Assembly (NCBI RefSeq): GCF_024341905.1
Contig: NZ_BQXY01000016.1
Location: 1 to 46,142 of the forward strand
Length of the DNA stretch: 46,142 bases
Direction: 5' to 3'
Source of the DNA: Clostridium folliculivorans
GTDB lineage: Bacteria > Bacillota > Clostridia > Clostridiales > Clostridiaceae
A program made the position numbers and the translations under genes. Shown piece after piece: positions 24,303 through 32,122 of this stretch. How positions within the stretch are numbered: position 1 is the first letter of the stretch; each line of letters starts with the position of its first letter. The notes beneath the pieces were generated by a model. That model ran no database searches and was not told the DNA's origin. It was given only the letters and a program-made list of their open reading frames with translations.

Positions 24303-24504
24303 AAAAACACCTGCCTTCAATTAAATTTCAACATTAGTGTTTCCTTAAAAAATAAAATATTACTAGGAAAATTTATATGGAAGTATTTAACGTGAATTAT
24401 CTGTAATTAAGATATAATATATACATAATAATTGATATTAAAAGGCTCTTATTCTATAATTTAGTATGTGTTTTAAAACAATAAGATAAAAGGGGTTGAA
24501 TTTA

Positions 24505-24807
24505 TTGGAAAATATAATTTTTAGTGTATTCTTAATCATACTTGGTGCAATGATAGGTGGTGCTGGCGTTAGAGCCTCAGATGAAAGAATTAAGAATTCC
24601 TCGAATTTTAAAAAATATAATAAGGTTTCGAATGATTTAATAAAGTTTTTGAGAATGCAAAACATTGTAATTGGAGTAGCTCTAGTACTAACTGGATGTT
24701 TAAACTTCTATACCACTTTATCTACAACAATATTGGCATTAATAATAATAGGTATATACTTAATTACAACAATTCTAAGTTTCGTAGCTAAGAGAAAGTA
24801 CTTATAA
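24505..24807 (+). CDS. Small membrane protein of unknown function
   Basis: I do not recognise a family for this 100-residue protein. It has three hydrophobic stretches (about 5-22, 52-68 and 73-93) around a short basic loop KNSSNFKKYNKVSNDLIK, and a basic C-terminus AKRKYL. I chose TTG 24505, 9 bases after AAAAGGGG; a TTG at 24496 directly abuts those G residues. It is divergent from the CBS gene and separated by 168 bases from the rhomboid-like gene. Confidence 0.7.
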   Translation: MENIIFSVFLIILGAMIGGAGVRASDERIKNSSNFKKYNKVSNDLIKFLRMQNIVIGVALVLTGCLNFYTTLSTTILALIIIGIYLITTILSFVAKRKYL

Positions 24808-24975
24808 TAGTATTGTTATATTATGAAAGGTAAGGTTTGATGGGGTGGTTAGCAATAAGATAAGAGGCATAATAATAGAACATGTTTTTATATCTAGTTA
24901 ATTAGCAACTATTTGGATATAATTAGAATATAAAGTTTAAGATTGATTTTATATTTAATATAAGGAGTGAATAGA

Positions 24976-25794
24976 GTGCAATGGTTAAATAAATTAGAAA
25001 GAAAGTTTGGTAGGTTTGCAATAAAAAATTTAATGATGTATATAGTGGGAGCAAATCTATTTGTATATTTAGTTGATTACTTGTTCCGAGGCAATGGATT
25101 ATCTCAAACTAGCTTATCATATAAACTTGCGTTTATACCTAGTCTAGTTTTAAAAGGTGAAGTGTGGAGAATAATAACATTTATTTTTATACCACCTGCG
25201 TCTTCACCAATATTTATAATATTTGTTTTATATTTTTATTATATGATAGGATCAGCCTTAGAAAATGAATGGGGAAGTTTCAAATTTAACATTTATTACT
25301 TTGTGGGTGTAATTGGTACTATAATTGCTGGCTTTATATCAGGGGGAGCGTCAGGGGAATATTTAACACTTTCTTTATTTTTAGCATTTGCGTATGTGTA
25401 CCCAGATTATCAGATATTACTATTCTTTATACTTCCTATTAAGATAAAGTACTTAGCGTGGCTTGATGCAGCATTCTTAGCTTTGTCATTTTTTGGAGGA
25501 GGACTAGATGCTAAGTTAGCTATAGTAGCTGCCTTGATTAACTTCGTATTATTTTTTGGTAAAGATATATTAAGTAGAGGGAAGCATGGTAGCTATGCTT
25601 ACAATAATAAGAAAAGATTTAAAAATAAAACTAAGAATATTAAGCTGGTATGGAGACATAAGTGTGAGATTTGCGGAATAACAGAAAATGATGACCCAAC
25701 AATGGAGTTCAGATATTGTTCAATTTGCGAAGGAAATCATGAATACTGCATAAATCATTTAAGAAATCATGAACATGTAAGAAATCAAATTTAG
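24976..25794 (+). CDS. Rhomboid-like membrane protein with C-terminal zinc-finger-like tail
   Basis: The 272-residue protein has about six membrane helices (22-195) in the rhomboid/Derlin order. GEVWRIITFIF (61-71) resembles the family WR motif, GASG (124-127) holds the Ser of the rhomboid GxSG motif, and YPDYQILLFFILPIKIKYLAW matches the segment after it. There is no histidine in the first 203 residues, so the Ser-His dyad cannot form. The C-terminal soluble part has C230, C233, C248, C251, H255, C258, H261 and H265 in a zinc-finger-like array. The GTG start at 24976 lies 8 bases after AGGAG. It is likely a pseudoprotease or a binding protein. Confidence 0.82.
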   Translation: MQWLNKLERKFGRFAIKNLMMYIVGANLFVYLVDYLFRGNGLSQTSLSYKLAFIPSLVLKGEVWRIITFIFIPPASSPIFIIFVLYFYYMIGSALENEWGSFKFNIYYFVGVIGTIIAGFISGGASGEYLTLSLFLAFAYVYPDYQILLFFILPIKIKYLAWLDAAFLALSFFGGGLDAKLAIVAALINFVLFFGKDILSRGKHGSYAYNNKKRFKNKTKNIKLVWRHKCEICGITENDDPTMEFRYCSICEGNHEYCINHLRNHEHVRNQI

Positions 25795-25799
25795 ATAAA

Positions 25800-25843
25800 A
25801 ATAAATGAAGGTATCTCAATAATGAGATACCTTCATTTATTTT
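25800..25843. terminator. Bidirectional terminator
   Basis: A perfect 19-bp inverted repeat (25800-25818 with 25823-25841) has a 4-base loop, with T-runs on both outer sides. It separates the rhomboid-like gene from the convergent glutaredoxin gene. Confidence 0.92.
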
Positions 25844-25845
25844 AA

Positions 25846-26073
25846 TTAAAGGCCTAAAGCTTGATCTATAGCAGGTTTATCAAATCCAACTATTACAGTA
25901 CCGTTTATATCTAAAACAGGAACTCCCATTTGTCTTGACTTATTAACCATTTCTTCTCTAGCAGTTAAATCTTCTTGAACATTTAGTTCTTCATAATTAA
26001 CTCCTTGTGATTTTAAGTAGCTCTTTGCCTTAACGCACCAAGGGCATGAATTAGTTGTATATACTTTTACCAT
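25846..26073 (-). CDS. Glutaredoxin-like protein, second copy
   Basis: The 75-residue thioredoxin-fold protein has the active site SC10-PWC13, the cis-proline loop GVPVLDINGT and the C-terminal GFDKPAIDQAL, so it is a paralogue of the protein at 16604-16834. No reductase gene is adjacent; it may share the flavoprotein at 15661. AAGGAG lies 9 bases before the ATG. A good promoter with a palindrome in its spacer lies upstream (26117-26145). Confidence 0.94.
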   Translation of the reverse strand: MVKVYTTNSCPWCVKAKSYLKSQGVNYEELNVQEDLTAREEMVNKSRQMGVPVLDINGTVIVGFDKPAIDQALGL

Positions 26074-26116
26074 AACATTTCACTCCTTATTAACAAATAA
26101 TTATTATCTAAGTTCA

Positions 26117-26145
26117 TTATACCTCATGAGGGTATATTATTCAAT
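26117..26145 (-). promoter_or_regulatory. Promoter of the second glutaredoxin with palindromic spacer
   Basis: On the minus strand TTGAAT (26145-26140) and TATAAT (26122-26117) are spaced by exactly 17 bases. The spacer and -10 hold a palindrome: TATACC with GGTATA (26119-26124 and 26132-26137) and an inner CTCATGAG (26124-26131). This is the usual place for a repressor or activator site. The start of transcription would be near 26110. Confidence 0.75.
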
Positions 26146-26755
26146 ACAAAAATTATTGAATCTTTTATAGTATATGACTATTATTATGTTGTGCTTACAA
26201 ATAGTGGTTAAAAATATTTAACTCTAATGACCTTTTTATTAATTCATAAGGGTAACTGCTTCTTTATAAAACAAAGATCCAGGTTAGTTTTGCTGCGCGT
26301 GTAATAATAGTTGAATTTATAGGTGTGTAATAGCCTAAAATACTAAACTTACATATTTACGTTATGCAATACTTTATCAATGAATAAAACAGTAGTTTTA
26401 TAGTAATATGTTTTGATAATATAAAAATTATATACCTATAAAAATTAGTTAATAAATTATTTTTTATAAATTGGATTGAATAATCCATATGTGCATGATT
26501 TTCGAACATGCATAACTTAAGTTTTCGAATGGTACCATATAGCTTAAAATGCTATAATAAGTTTTGAAATAAATCTTGATGATTTTTATTTCAACGTTTG
26601 TAAAAGCAATGGAAAGATCAAAGCGGGAGTAATTAAGGCCAAATCCAATTTACACTGGTGAGTAGAGTTTTATCCCATAATATATTGAGAGTGATTATGT
26701 TTTACTAATGGTCCTTGTTTATGAAAAAATAAAAAGACAAAGAAATGAAGTATAG
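26146..26755. other. Long intergenic stretch, no gene recognised
   Basis: About 600 bases without a convincing gene. The longest hint is an open frame from 26548 to about 26658 with no start codon. A short hairpin GCATG/CATGC lies near 26491-26512. No T-box, riboswitch core or tRNA could be matched. It may hold decayed coding sequence or an unknown RNA. Confidence 0.45.
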
Positions 26756-26761
26756 TAGTAT

Positions 26762-26777
26762 AGTGGTCTAGACAAGT
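26762..26777. promoter_or_regulatory. dre-type operator (NagR/DasR family) of gntR-nagB
   Basis: AGTGGTCTAGACAAGT matches 14 of 16 bases of the HutC-type dre consensus A(C/G)TGGTCTAGACCA(C/G)T, with the palindromic core GTCTAGAC. It covers the -35 element of the gene downstream. NagR/DasR proteins bind such sites and release on aminosugar phosphates. Confidence 0.82.
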
Positions 26778-26797
26778 AGGAAAAATTATAATATAAT
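26769..26797 (+). promoter_or_regulatory. Promoter of gntR-nagB
   Basis: TAGACA (26769-26774) and TATAAT (26792-26797) are spaced by 17 bases. The -35 lies in the dre palindrome, so binding of the repressor would block RNA polymerase. Confidence 0.78.
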
Positions 26798-26816
26798 TAA
26801 ATTAGGAGGAACGGAA

Positions 26817-27539
26817 ATGATAGATAAGAATAGTCCTATACCAGTTTATTATCAATTAAAAGAAGATATAAAGAGAAAAATATCTCAAGGAGTATGGAAG
26901 GTTGGTCAGTGTATAGATAGTGAGAGAGAACTTTCGGAGAGTTATGGAGTAAGTAGAATGACTATAAGACAGGCTCTTGGAGAACTAGTTCAAGAAGGTA
27001 TACTGATTAGAGAAAAAGGAAAAGGAACCTTTGTATGTGAACCCAAAGTAAAGCAAAAAGATATGATGAGCTTCTCTAACATAATTAAGAAGCTAGGTGG
27101 GAAACTAGAAACTAAGGTTTTAGGATTAGAGATCATAGATACACCTGAAGATATGCATGATATATTTTCTTTTGATAAGCTTTATAGAATAGATAGAATG
27201 AGAATTGTAGATGGTGAAACTATAGCGAATGAAATAGTATATATACCATGTGACTATTGTGGATATATAGATGAAAAGTTATTAGAAGGTTCACTTTTTG
27301 AGATATTAGAAGGCTTTGGTTACAAGATAGATTATTCTCAATCTTCAATAAAAGCAATAATAATGGATGACTATTATAGAAAGCTATTTAATGTAGACAG
27401 AGACGTTCCTTTGATTAATATATACTCTAAAACTATAACAAACAATGGGAAGATTCTTTTTGTAGAGGAATCTACCTACAGATCAGATAAGTATTTATTA
27501 GAAGTAGATATATCAACACGGGAGGGGAAATTTAGATGA
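26817..27539 (+). CDS. GntR/HutC-family repressor, NagR (YvoA)-like
   Basis: The 240-residue protein has an N-terminal GntR winged helix (about 8-75, PVYYQLKEDIKRKISQG, SERELSESYGVSRMTIRQALGELVQEGIL) and a C-terminal UTRA effector domain (90-235). B. subtilis NagR (YvoA) represses aminosugar genes and releases on glucosamine-6-phosphate or N-acetylglucosamine-6-phosphate. The dre site upstream and nagB downstream (4-base ATGA overlap) support the same role. GGAGG lies 7 bases upstream of the ATG. No nagA is next to it. Confidence 0.92.
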   Translation: MIDKNSPIPVYYQLKEDIKRKISQGVWKVGQCIDSERELSESYGVSRMTIRQALGELVQEGILIREKGKGTFVCEPKVKQKDMMSFSNIIKKLGGKLETKVLGLEIIDTPEDMHDIFSFDKLYRIDRMRIVDGETIANEIVYIPCDYCGYIDEKLLEGSLFEILEGFGYKIDYSQSSIKAIIMDDYYRKLFNVDRDVPLINIYSKTITNNGKILFVEESTYRSDKYLLEVDISTREGKFR

Positions 27540-28270
27540 AAATAATAATTGCTAAAAACTATAATGAAATGAGTGAAATTGCAGCTCGAGAGATTGCTGA
27601 TTTTATAAATAACAAACCAGACGCGGTTTTAGGTCTTGCTACTGGTGGAACTCCAGCTGGAATGTATAAGGAACTTATAAAGTTAAATAAAGAAGGAAAA
27701 GCAGACTTCTCCAAAATAACAAGTGTAAATCTTGATGAGTACGTTGGGCTAAGTGGGGAGCATGAACAAAGCTATAGATATTTTATGGATGATAATCTAT
27801 TCAATCATGTTAATATAGATAAAAGTAAAACTTTTGTTCCTAATGGATTAGCAGAAGATATAGATGCATCATGCAGAGAGTATGATGAAAGAATATCAGA
27901 ACTTGGTGGAATAGATCTTCAACTACTTGGAATAGGTGCAAATGGTCATATAGGCTTTAACGAACCAGCAGAATACCTATATCAAGGGACACACCAAACT
28001 GAATTAGCTGAAAGCACTATTGAAGCAAATGCAAGATTTTTTGATTCAATAGATAAGGTGCCAAAGAAGGCTATAACAATGGGCATTGGCGGGATAATGA
28101 AGTCAAAGAAGATCCTTCTTTTAGCTAGTGGAGAAAATAAGGCTGAGGCAGTAGCACAATTAGTGAGTGGAAAGATAAGTACAAAGGTTCCAGCTTCAAT
28201 GTTACAGATGCATGGAGATGTAGTAGTTATTGTTGATGAAGCTGCAGCTAAGTTTATAAAAAGAGCATAA
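27536..28270 (+). CDS. nagB: Glucosamine-6-phosphate deaminase
   Basis: NagB converts glucosamine-6-phosphate to fructose-6-phosphate and ammonia, so cell-wall aminosugars can enter glycolysis. The 244-residue protein has the sugar-phosphate loop GLATGGTPAGMY, LDEY, and the GIGANGHIGFNEPA active site. The start ATG overlaps the stop of the regulator gene by 4 bases, and GGGAGG precedes it, so they are translationally coupled. A terminator follows. Confidence 0.96.
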   Translation: MKIIIAKNYNEMSEIAAREIADFINNKPDAVLGLATGGTPAGMYKELIKLNKEGKADFSKITSVNLDEYVGLSGEHEQSYRYFMDDNLFNHVNIDKSKTFVPNGLAEDIDASCREYDERISELGGIDLQLLGIGANGHIGFNEPAEYLYQGTHQTELAESTIEANARFFDSIDKVPKKAITMGIGGIMKSKKILLLASGENKAEAVAQLVSGKISTKVPASMLQMHGDVVVIVDEAAAKFIKRA

Positions 28271-28280
28271 CTATAGATTG

Positions 28281-28310
28281 AAAATGTCACGTGTTTGTGG
28301 CATTTTTTTT
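28281..28310 (+). terminator. Terminator of gntR-nagB
   Basis: AAATGTCAC and GTGGCATTT form a 9-bp stem (one G-U pair) with a 6-base loop, followed by a run of T residues. Confidence 0.9.
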
Positions 28311-28624
28311 ACTTTAAAGAAAAGTATGAAACTTTAAACTACTATTACCTACATAATTTAATTATTTTACGAAATTCATATACCTACAGTAAAAAATAGA
28401 ATATATTTATGTGATATACTTTAATATACACATAATAGTATTATATAATGTTTAATGTTAACAAAATAATGTGTATTAAATAGAAAGTGTATCAATGATT
28501 TTACAGTATTTTAACTATAAAATTCAAAATATAAATTTTATTATGATAAAATATGGTTATATTTTTATTAAAATGAAAGAATATTAATATATGACAGGAA
28601 AAGATAAAATAGTAGGTGGATATA
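28311..28624. other. Intergenic stretch before radA
   Basis: No gene is seen. An imperfect long inverted repeat lies at 28413-28433 and 28469-28493 (arms GATATACTTT...ATACACAT and ATGTGTAT...AAAGTGTATC, the second with a 6-base insertion). The string ACAGTAAAAAATA (28386-28398) recurs at 37664-37676 in the proB leader. The radA promoter must lie here but is not clear. Confidence 0.4.
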
Positions 28625-29983
28625 ATGGCTAAAATTAAAACTCTATATGTTTGTCAGCAATGTGGTTATGAATCGCCAAAATGGTTGGGAAAATGTCCGG
28701 AATGTAATTCATGGAACTCTATGCTAGAAGAAGTAAAGGAAAGTAAGCCACAAAGAACAAACTTTTCATCAAGACAAACCAGTTCTCCTAAGCAAATAAA
28801 AGATATTAAATCTGGAGAAAAAGAAAGATATGATACAGGAATTATTGAACTCAATAGAGTTTTAGGAGGTGGCCTTGTAAGAGGATCTCTTACATTAATA
28901 TCTGGAGATCCTGGCATAGGAAAATCCACACTGCTTCTACAAACTGCTAATAACATATCAAAAAAGTACGGAAAGGTTCTTTATGTTTCTGGTGAAGAAT
29001 CAGAAGAGCAGATTAAGATAAGAGGAGACAGGTTGGGGGTTGAAGCTGAAGAATTATACATAGTATCAGAAACCAGTCTCGATGTAATAGAAAGTTATAT
29101 AGAAGATATAAAACCTGTTTTTGTAATAATTGACTCTATTCAAACCATATATAAAGAAGGGGTTACTTCTGCACCAGGAAGTGTGTCCCAAGTTAGAGAA
29201 TGTTCTAATGTAATAATGAGAATAGGAAAAAACAACAATATACCTTTGTTTATAGTAGCTCATGTGACTAAGCAAGGTGAATTAGCAGGTCCTAGAGTAC
29301 TAGAGCATATGGTTGATACAGTGCTTTCTTTTGAAGGGGAAAGAACAGAAGAATTTAGAATACTTAGAACGATGAAAAATAGATTTGGAACAACTAGTGA
29401 AATTGGAGTGTTTGAAATGAGCCAAGAGGGTCTTATTCAGATTTATGATCCATCAAGAATGTTTTTAGAAGACACTAATTATAATCAAGAGGGATCTATG
29501 GTTGTAGGACTTATGGAAGGTACAAGACCAATACTTGTAGAAATACAAGCGTTAGTTACAGAAACTAAAGCTGTTATGCCAAGGCGTACTGGAGTAGGAA
29601 TAGATAATCAAAGACTTAGCTTAATTTTAGCTGTTCTTGAGAAAAAGATAAGAATACCATTCTATAATAGTGATGTTTATTTAAATGTAGTAGGTGGGCT
29701 TAATATAGAAGGTACCACTGCTGACTTAGGGATAGCGTTAGCGCTTATATCCTCATCTAAGGGAAATGCAGGGGCGTTAGAGAAAGTGATGATTATTGGT
29801 GAAGTAGGGCTTACTGGAGAGATAAGACCAGTAAACAATTGTGATAGATTGGTAAATGAAGCACAAAAGATGGGGTTTACCAATGTAGTAGTACCATATA
29901 GAAATTTAGATAAGCTTAATAAGGAAGGACTAAATGTAATTGGTGTCAGAACTTTAAAGGAAGCAGTAAGCAAGATTTTCTGA
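28625..29983 (+). CDS. radA: RadA (Sms) DNA repair and recombination protein
   Basis: RadA drives branch migration of recombination intermediates. The 452-residue protein has an N-terminal zinc finger (Cys 10, 13, 24, 27), a RecA-like ATPase with GDPGIGKST, the RadA-specific KNRFG motif (MKNRFGTTSEIGVFEM) and a C-terminal Lon-protease-like domain. The start is the ATG at 28625, 5 bases after AGGTGGA. disA follows 18 bases after the stop, the usual pairing. Confidence 0.96.
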   Translation: MAKIKTLYVCQQCGYESPKWLGKCPECNSWNSMLEEVKESKPQRTNFSSRQTSSPKQIKDIKSGEKERYDTGIIELNRVLGGGLVRGSLTLISGDPGIGKSTLLLQTANNISKKYGKVLYVSGEESEEQIKIRGDRLGVEAEELYIVSETSLDVIESYIEDIKPVFVIIDSIQTIYKEGVTSAPGSVSQVRECSNVIMRIGKNNNIPLFIVAHVTKQGELAGPRVLEHMVDTVLSFEGERTEEFRILRTMKNRFGTTSEIGVFEMSQEGLIQIYDPSRMFLEDTNYNQEGSMVVGLMEGTRPILVEIQALVTETKAVMPRRTGVGIDNQRLSLILAVLEKKIRIPFYNSDVYLNVVGGLNIEGTTADLGIALALISSSKGNAGALEKVMIIGEVGLTGEIRPVNNCDRLVNEAQKMGFTNVVVPYRNLDKLNKEGLNVIGVRTLKEAVSKIF

Positions 29984-30001
29984 TAGGTCGGTGAAAGATA
30001 T

Positions 30002-31066
30002 ATGAGAATAGAAAATGATAAAGAAATTAAAAACATCTTAAAAATAGTTGGTCCAGGAACGCAGCTTAGAGAAGGTCTTGAAAATATATTAAGGGCTAAG
30101 ACTGGAGGACTTATAGTACTAAGTAATACTGAAGAGGTTATGAAGATTGTTGATGGCGGATTTACCATAAATTCTGATTATTCACCATCATATATTTACG
30201 AACTAGCAAAAATGGATGGGGCAATTGTAATAAGTTCAGATCTAAAAAAGATTATTTGTGCAAATGCTCAGCTAGTACCAGAGTCAGCTATACAGACTTT
30301 TGAAACAGGCACAAGGCACAGAACTGCACAAAGAGTAGCTAAACAAACAGGAATGATAACAGTTGCTATCTCTCAGAGAAGAAATATAATAACTATATAT
30401 AAAGGTGAGCTAAAGTATGTATTGAGAGAAAGTAGTGTTATATTAGCAAGGGCTAATCAGGCTGTACAGACGCTTGAAAAGTATGTGGCGGTTCTAGATA
30501 GAGTTATTAATAATCTGAATTTATTAGAGTTTCAGGATTTAGTAACCTTATTTGATGTAGTTACTGCTATCCAAAGGACAGAAATGGTAATGAGAATAGT
30601 AGGGGAGATAGAACGATATATAGTTGAACTTGGAAATGAAGGAAGACTGATTTCCATGCAGTTAAATGAGTTAATAAAGAATATAGAGCAGGACGGAATA
30701 CTTTTAATAAGAGATTACTGCAAGGTTAATATGGACCATAATGAGATATATAAAGATATGCAGAAACTTAGCCAAGAAGAATTACTAGATTTAGATATGA
30801 TAGGTAAGCTTTTGGGATACGTGTCGGTTCCGATGATAGATACATTAATTTCTCCAAGAGGCTATAGGATTCTAAACAAAGTTCCGAGAATTCCTGCAAC
30901 TGTTATAGAAAATCTTATAAAACATTTTAAGGAGTTGACAGCAATTCTAGATGCTACAACAGATGACTTAGATCAAGTTGAGGGAATTGGAGAAGCAAGA
31001 GCGAGGGCAATTAGAAATGGGCTAAGAAGAATAAAGGAACAAGTTTCATTAAATAAGCAATTATAA
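30002..31066 (+). CDS. disA: DisA, DNA-integrity-scanning diadenylate cyclase
   Basis: DisA makes cyclic di-AMP from two ATP and stops when it meets branched DNA. The 354-residue protein has the DAC domain (1-145) with DGA (72-74) and GTRHRTA (RHR at 105-107), a helical middle, and a C-terminal helix-hairpin-helix domain (VEGIGEARARAIRNGLRRI). The presumed receptor gene darA is in the same window. GGTG lies 8 bases before the ATG. It is transcribed with radA. Confidence 0.97.
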   Translation: MRIENDKEIKNILKIVGPGTQLREGLENILRAKTGGLIVLSNTEEVMKIVDGGFTINSDYSPSYIYELAKMDGAIVISSDLKKIICANAQLVPESAIQTFETGTRHRTAQRVAKQTGMITVAISQRRNIITIYKGELKYVLRESSVILARANQAVQTLEKYVAVLDRVINNLNLLEFQDLVTLFDVVTAIQRTEMVMRIVGEIERYIVELGNEGRLISMQLNELIKNIEQDGILLIRDYCKVNMDHNEIYKDMQKLSQEELLDLDMIGKLLGYVSVPMIDTLISPRGYRILNKVPRIPATVIENLIKHFKELTAILDATTDDLDQVEGIGEARARAIRNGLRRIKEQVSLNKQL

Positions 31067-31099
31067 AAGGTTAGCAGGTTATAATCCTGCTAACTTTTT
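31066..31099 (+). terminator. Terminator of radA-disA
   Basis: GGTTAGCAGG pairs with CCTGCTAACT (one G-U pair) around a 7-base loop, followed by TTTT. It begins at the last base of the disA stop codon. Confidence 0.9.
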
Positions 31100-31432
31100 A
31101 TTTGTTTTGTTAGTTTTATACGTTTCACTAATTAAAGGTTTTAAAACTTAACACATTGTTAAGAAAGATAAAATCATATATTTATCTAATTTACATGTTA
31201 TTAGAATAAATTTTACAAAATTATATAAAAGTTTTGTAAAGTTAATACTAAAAGTATGATTATTTGGATATTATATATACGTGGTAAAAAAGCCTGAGAG
31301 CATACTAATTTATGATTTCAATTAAGTATTATAAATTTAATATTAATGAATACGTTTAAAATCAATAAAATATAAAAAAAATGCAAAGTCTTGTTATTAG
31401 AATGCAACATTTAGGAAATAATTAATAAGGTG
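31100..31432. other. Intergenic stretch between convergent disA and a MazG-like gene
   Basis: About 330 bases of AT-rich sequence with no gene seen. A weak inverted repeat TTTTACAAAA...TTTTGTAAA lies at 31211-31240. No clear terminator for the minus-strand gene is visible. Confidence 0.45.
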
Positions 31433-31831
31433 TTATCTAAATGTAAATTTTCCTAATGTATTTATTCTATCATATTCCTTTATCAATATATCGTAAAGGT
31501 TTAAGTCCAAGGAGTTGCAAAGCGAAGTAAGATAGAAGATATTATTACCAATCTCTCTTTCAATAATTTCTCTGCAGCCTTCGCATAGTTCTCCTTCAAG
31601 ATGACTTTTTAAACATTTATCTAAGACATCTATAGAATCATCCTCTTCAGGAAGACATTGTTTATCAGCAGAAATTTTTACGCAACCGCAATTTGTTACA
31701 GCTTTAGCTACAGCTCTATTCACCCTAGCATTAGACTCTTGAAATTTTGATAGAATATCAAGAATACTCTTGTGTCTTAGTAGTGATTCCTGCACAGCAT
31801 TTTGAAAATCATCGAATATAACGTCTTTCAT
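31433..31831 (-). CDS. Cys-rich protein, MazG-like C-terminus, function unknown
   Basis: The 132-residue protein looks like a conserved clostridial protein with no function I can name. The N-terminal half is helical (FDDFQNAVQESLLRHKSILDILSKFQES), the middle has cysteines in TNCGC and CEGC, and the C-terminal REIGNNIFYLTSLCNSLDLNLYDILIKEYDRINTLGKF resembles the last helices of MazG-like NTP pyrophosphohydrolases. The metal-binding acidic residues of MazG are only partly present, so activity is doubtful. The ATG at 31831 lies 8 bases after AAGGAG; a GTG at 31840 overlaps that ribosome binding site. It stands alone, convergent with disA and divergent from yacL. Confidence 0.72.
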   Translation of the reverse strand: MKDVIFDDFQNAVQESLLRHKSILDILSKFQESNARVNRAVAKAVTNCGCVKISADKQCLPEEDDSIDVLDKCLKSHLEGELCEGCREIIEREIGNNIFYLTSLCNSLDLNLYDILIKEYDRINTLGKFTFR

Positions 31832-32122
31832 CGGTATCACTCCTTTTGATAAATTAGTTTGATATTTAATTTAATTATAAGTATTTTCAGATAATTTTGT
31901 CAATGAAGTAAGATGTCATCATCCTTAGATATTATATTAAAGCATTGCTATTTTTTTTTATAGGGGGTATTTAAATAGTAATTTATAGAAAGTTCAAATC
32001 TATTCATTATGTTTTTTAGAAACTATATGTTATAATTGTTTAAAGGATTTTATAAAAATTGTTGTTTTTAAGAATGTATTTCAATATAATGGAAATACTT
32101 ATATAATAGGAGGTGAATAATA

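Noticed and set aside
26548..26658. Open frame without start codon before gntR
   Set aside because: Only about 36 codons, no start, no ribosome binding site and no protein family recognised; kept only as a note on the gap.
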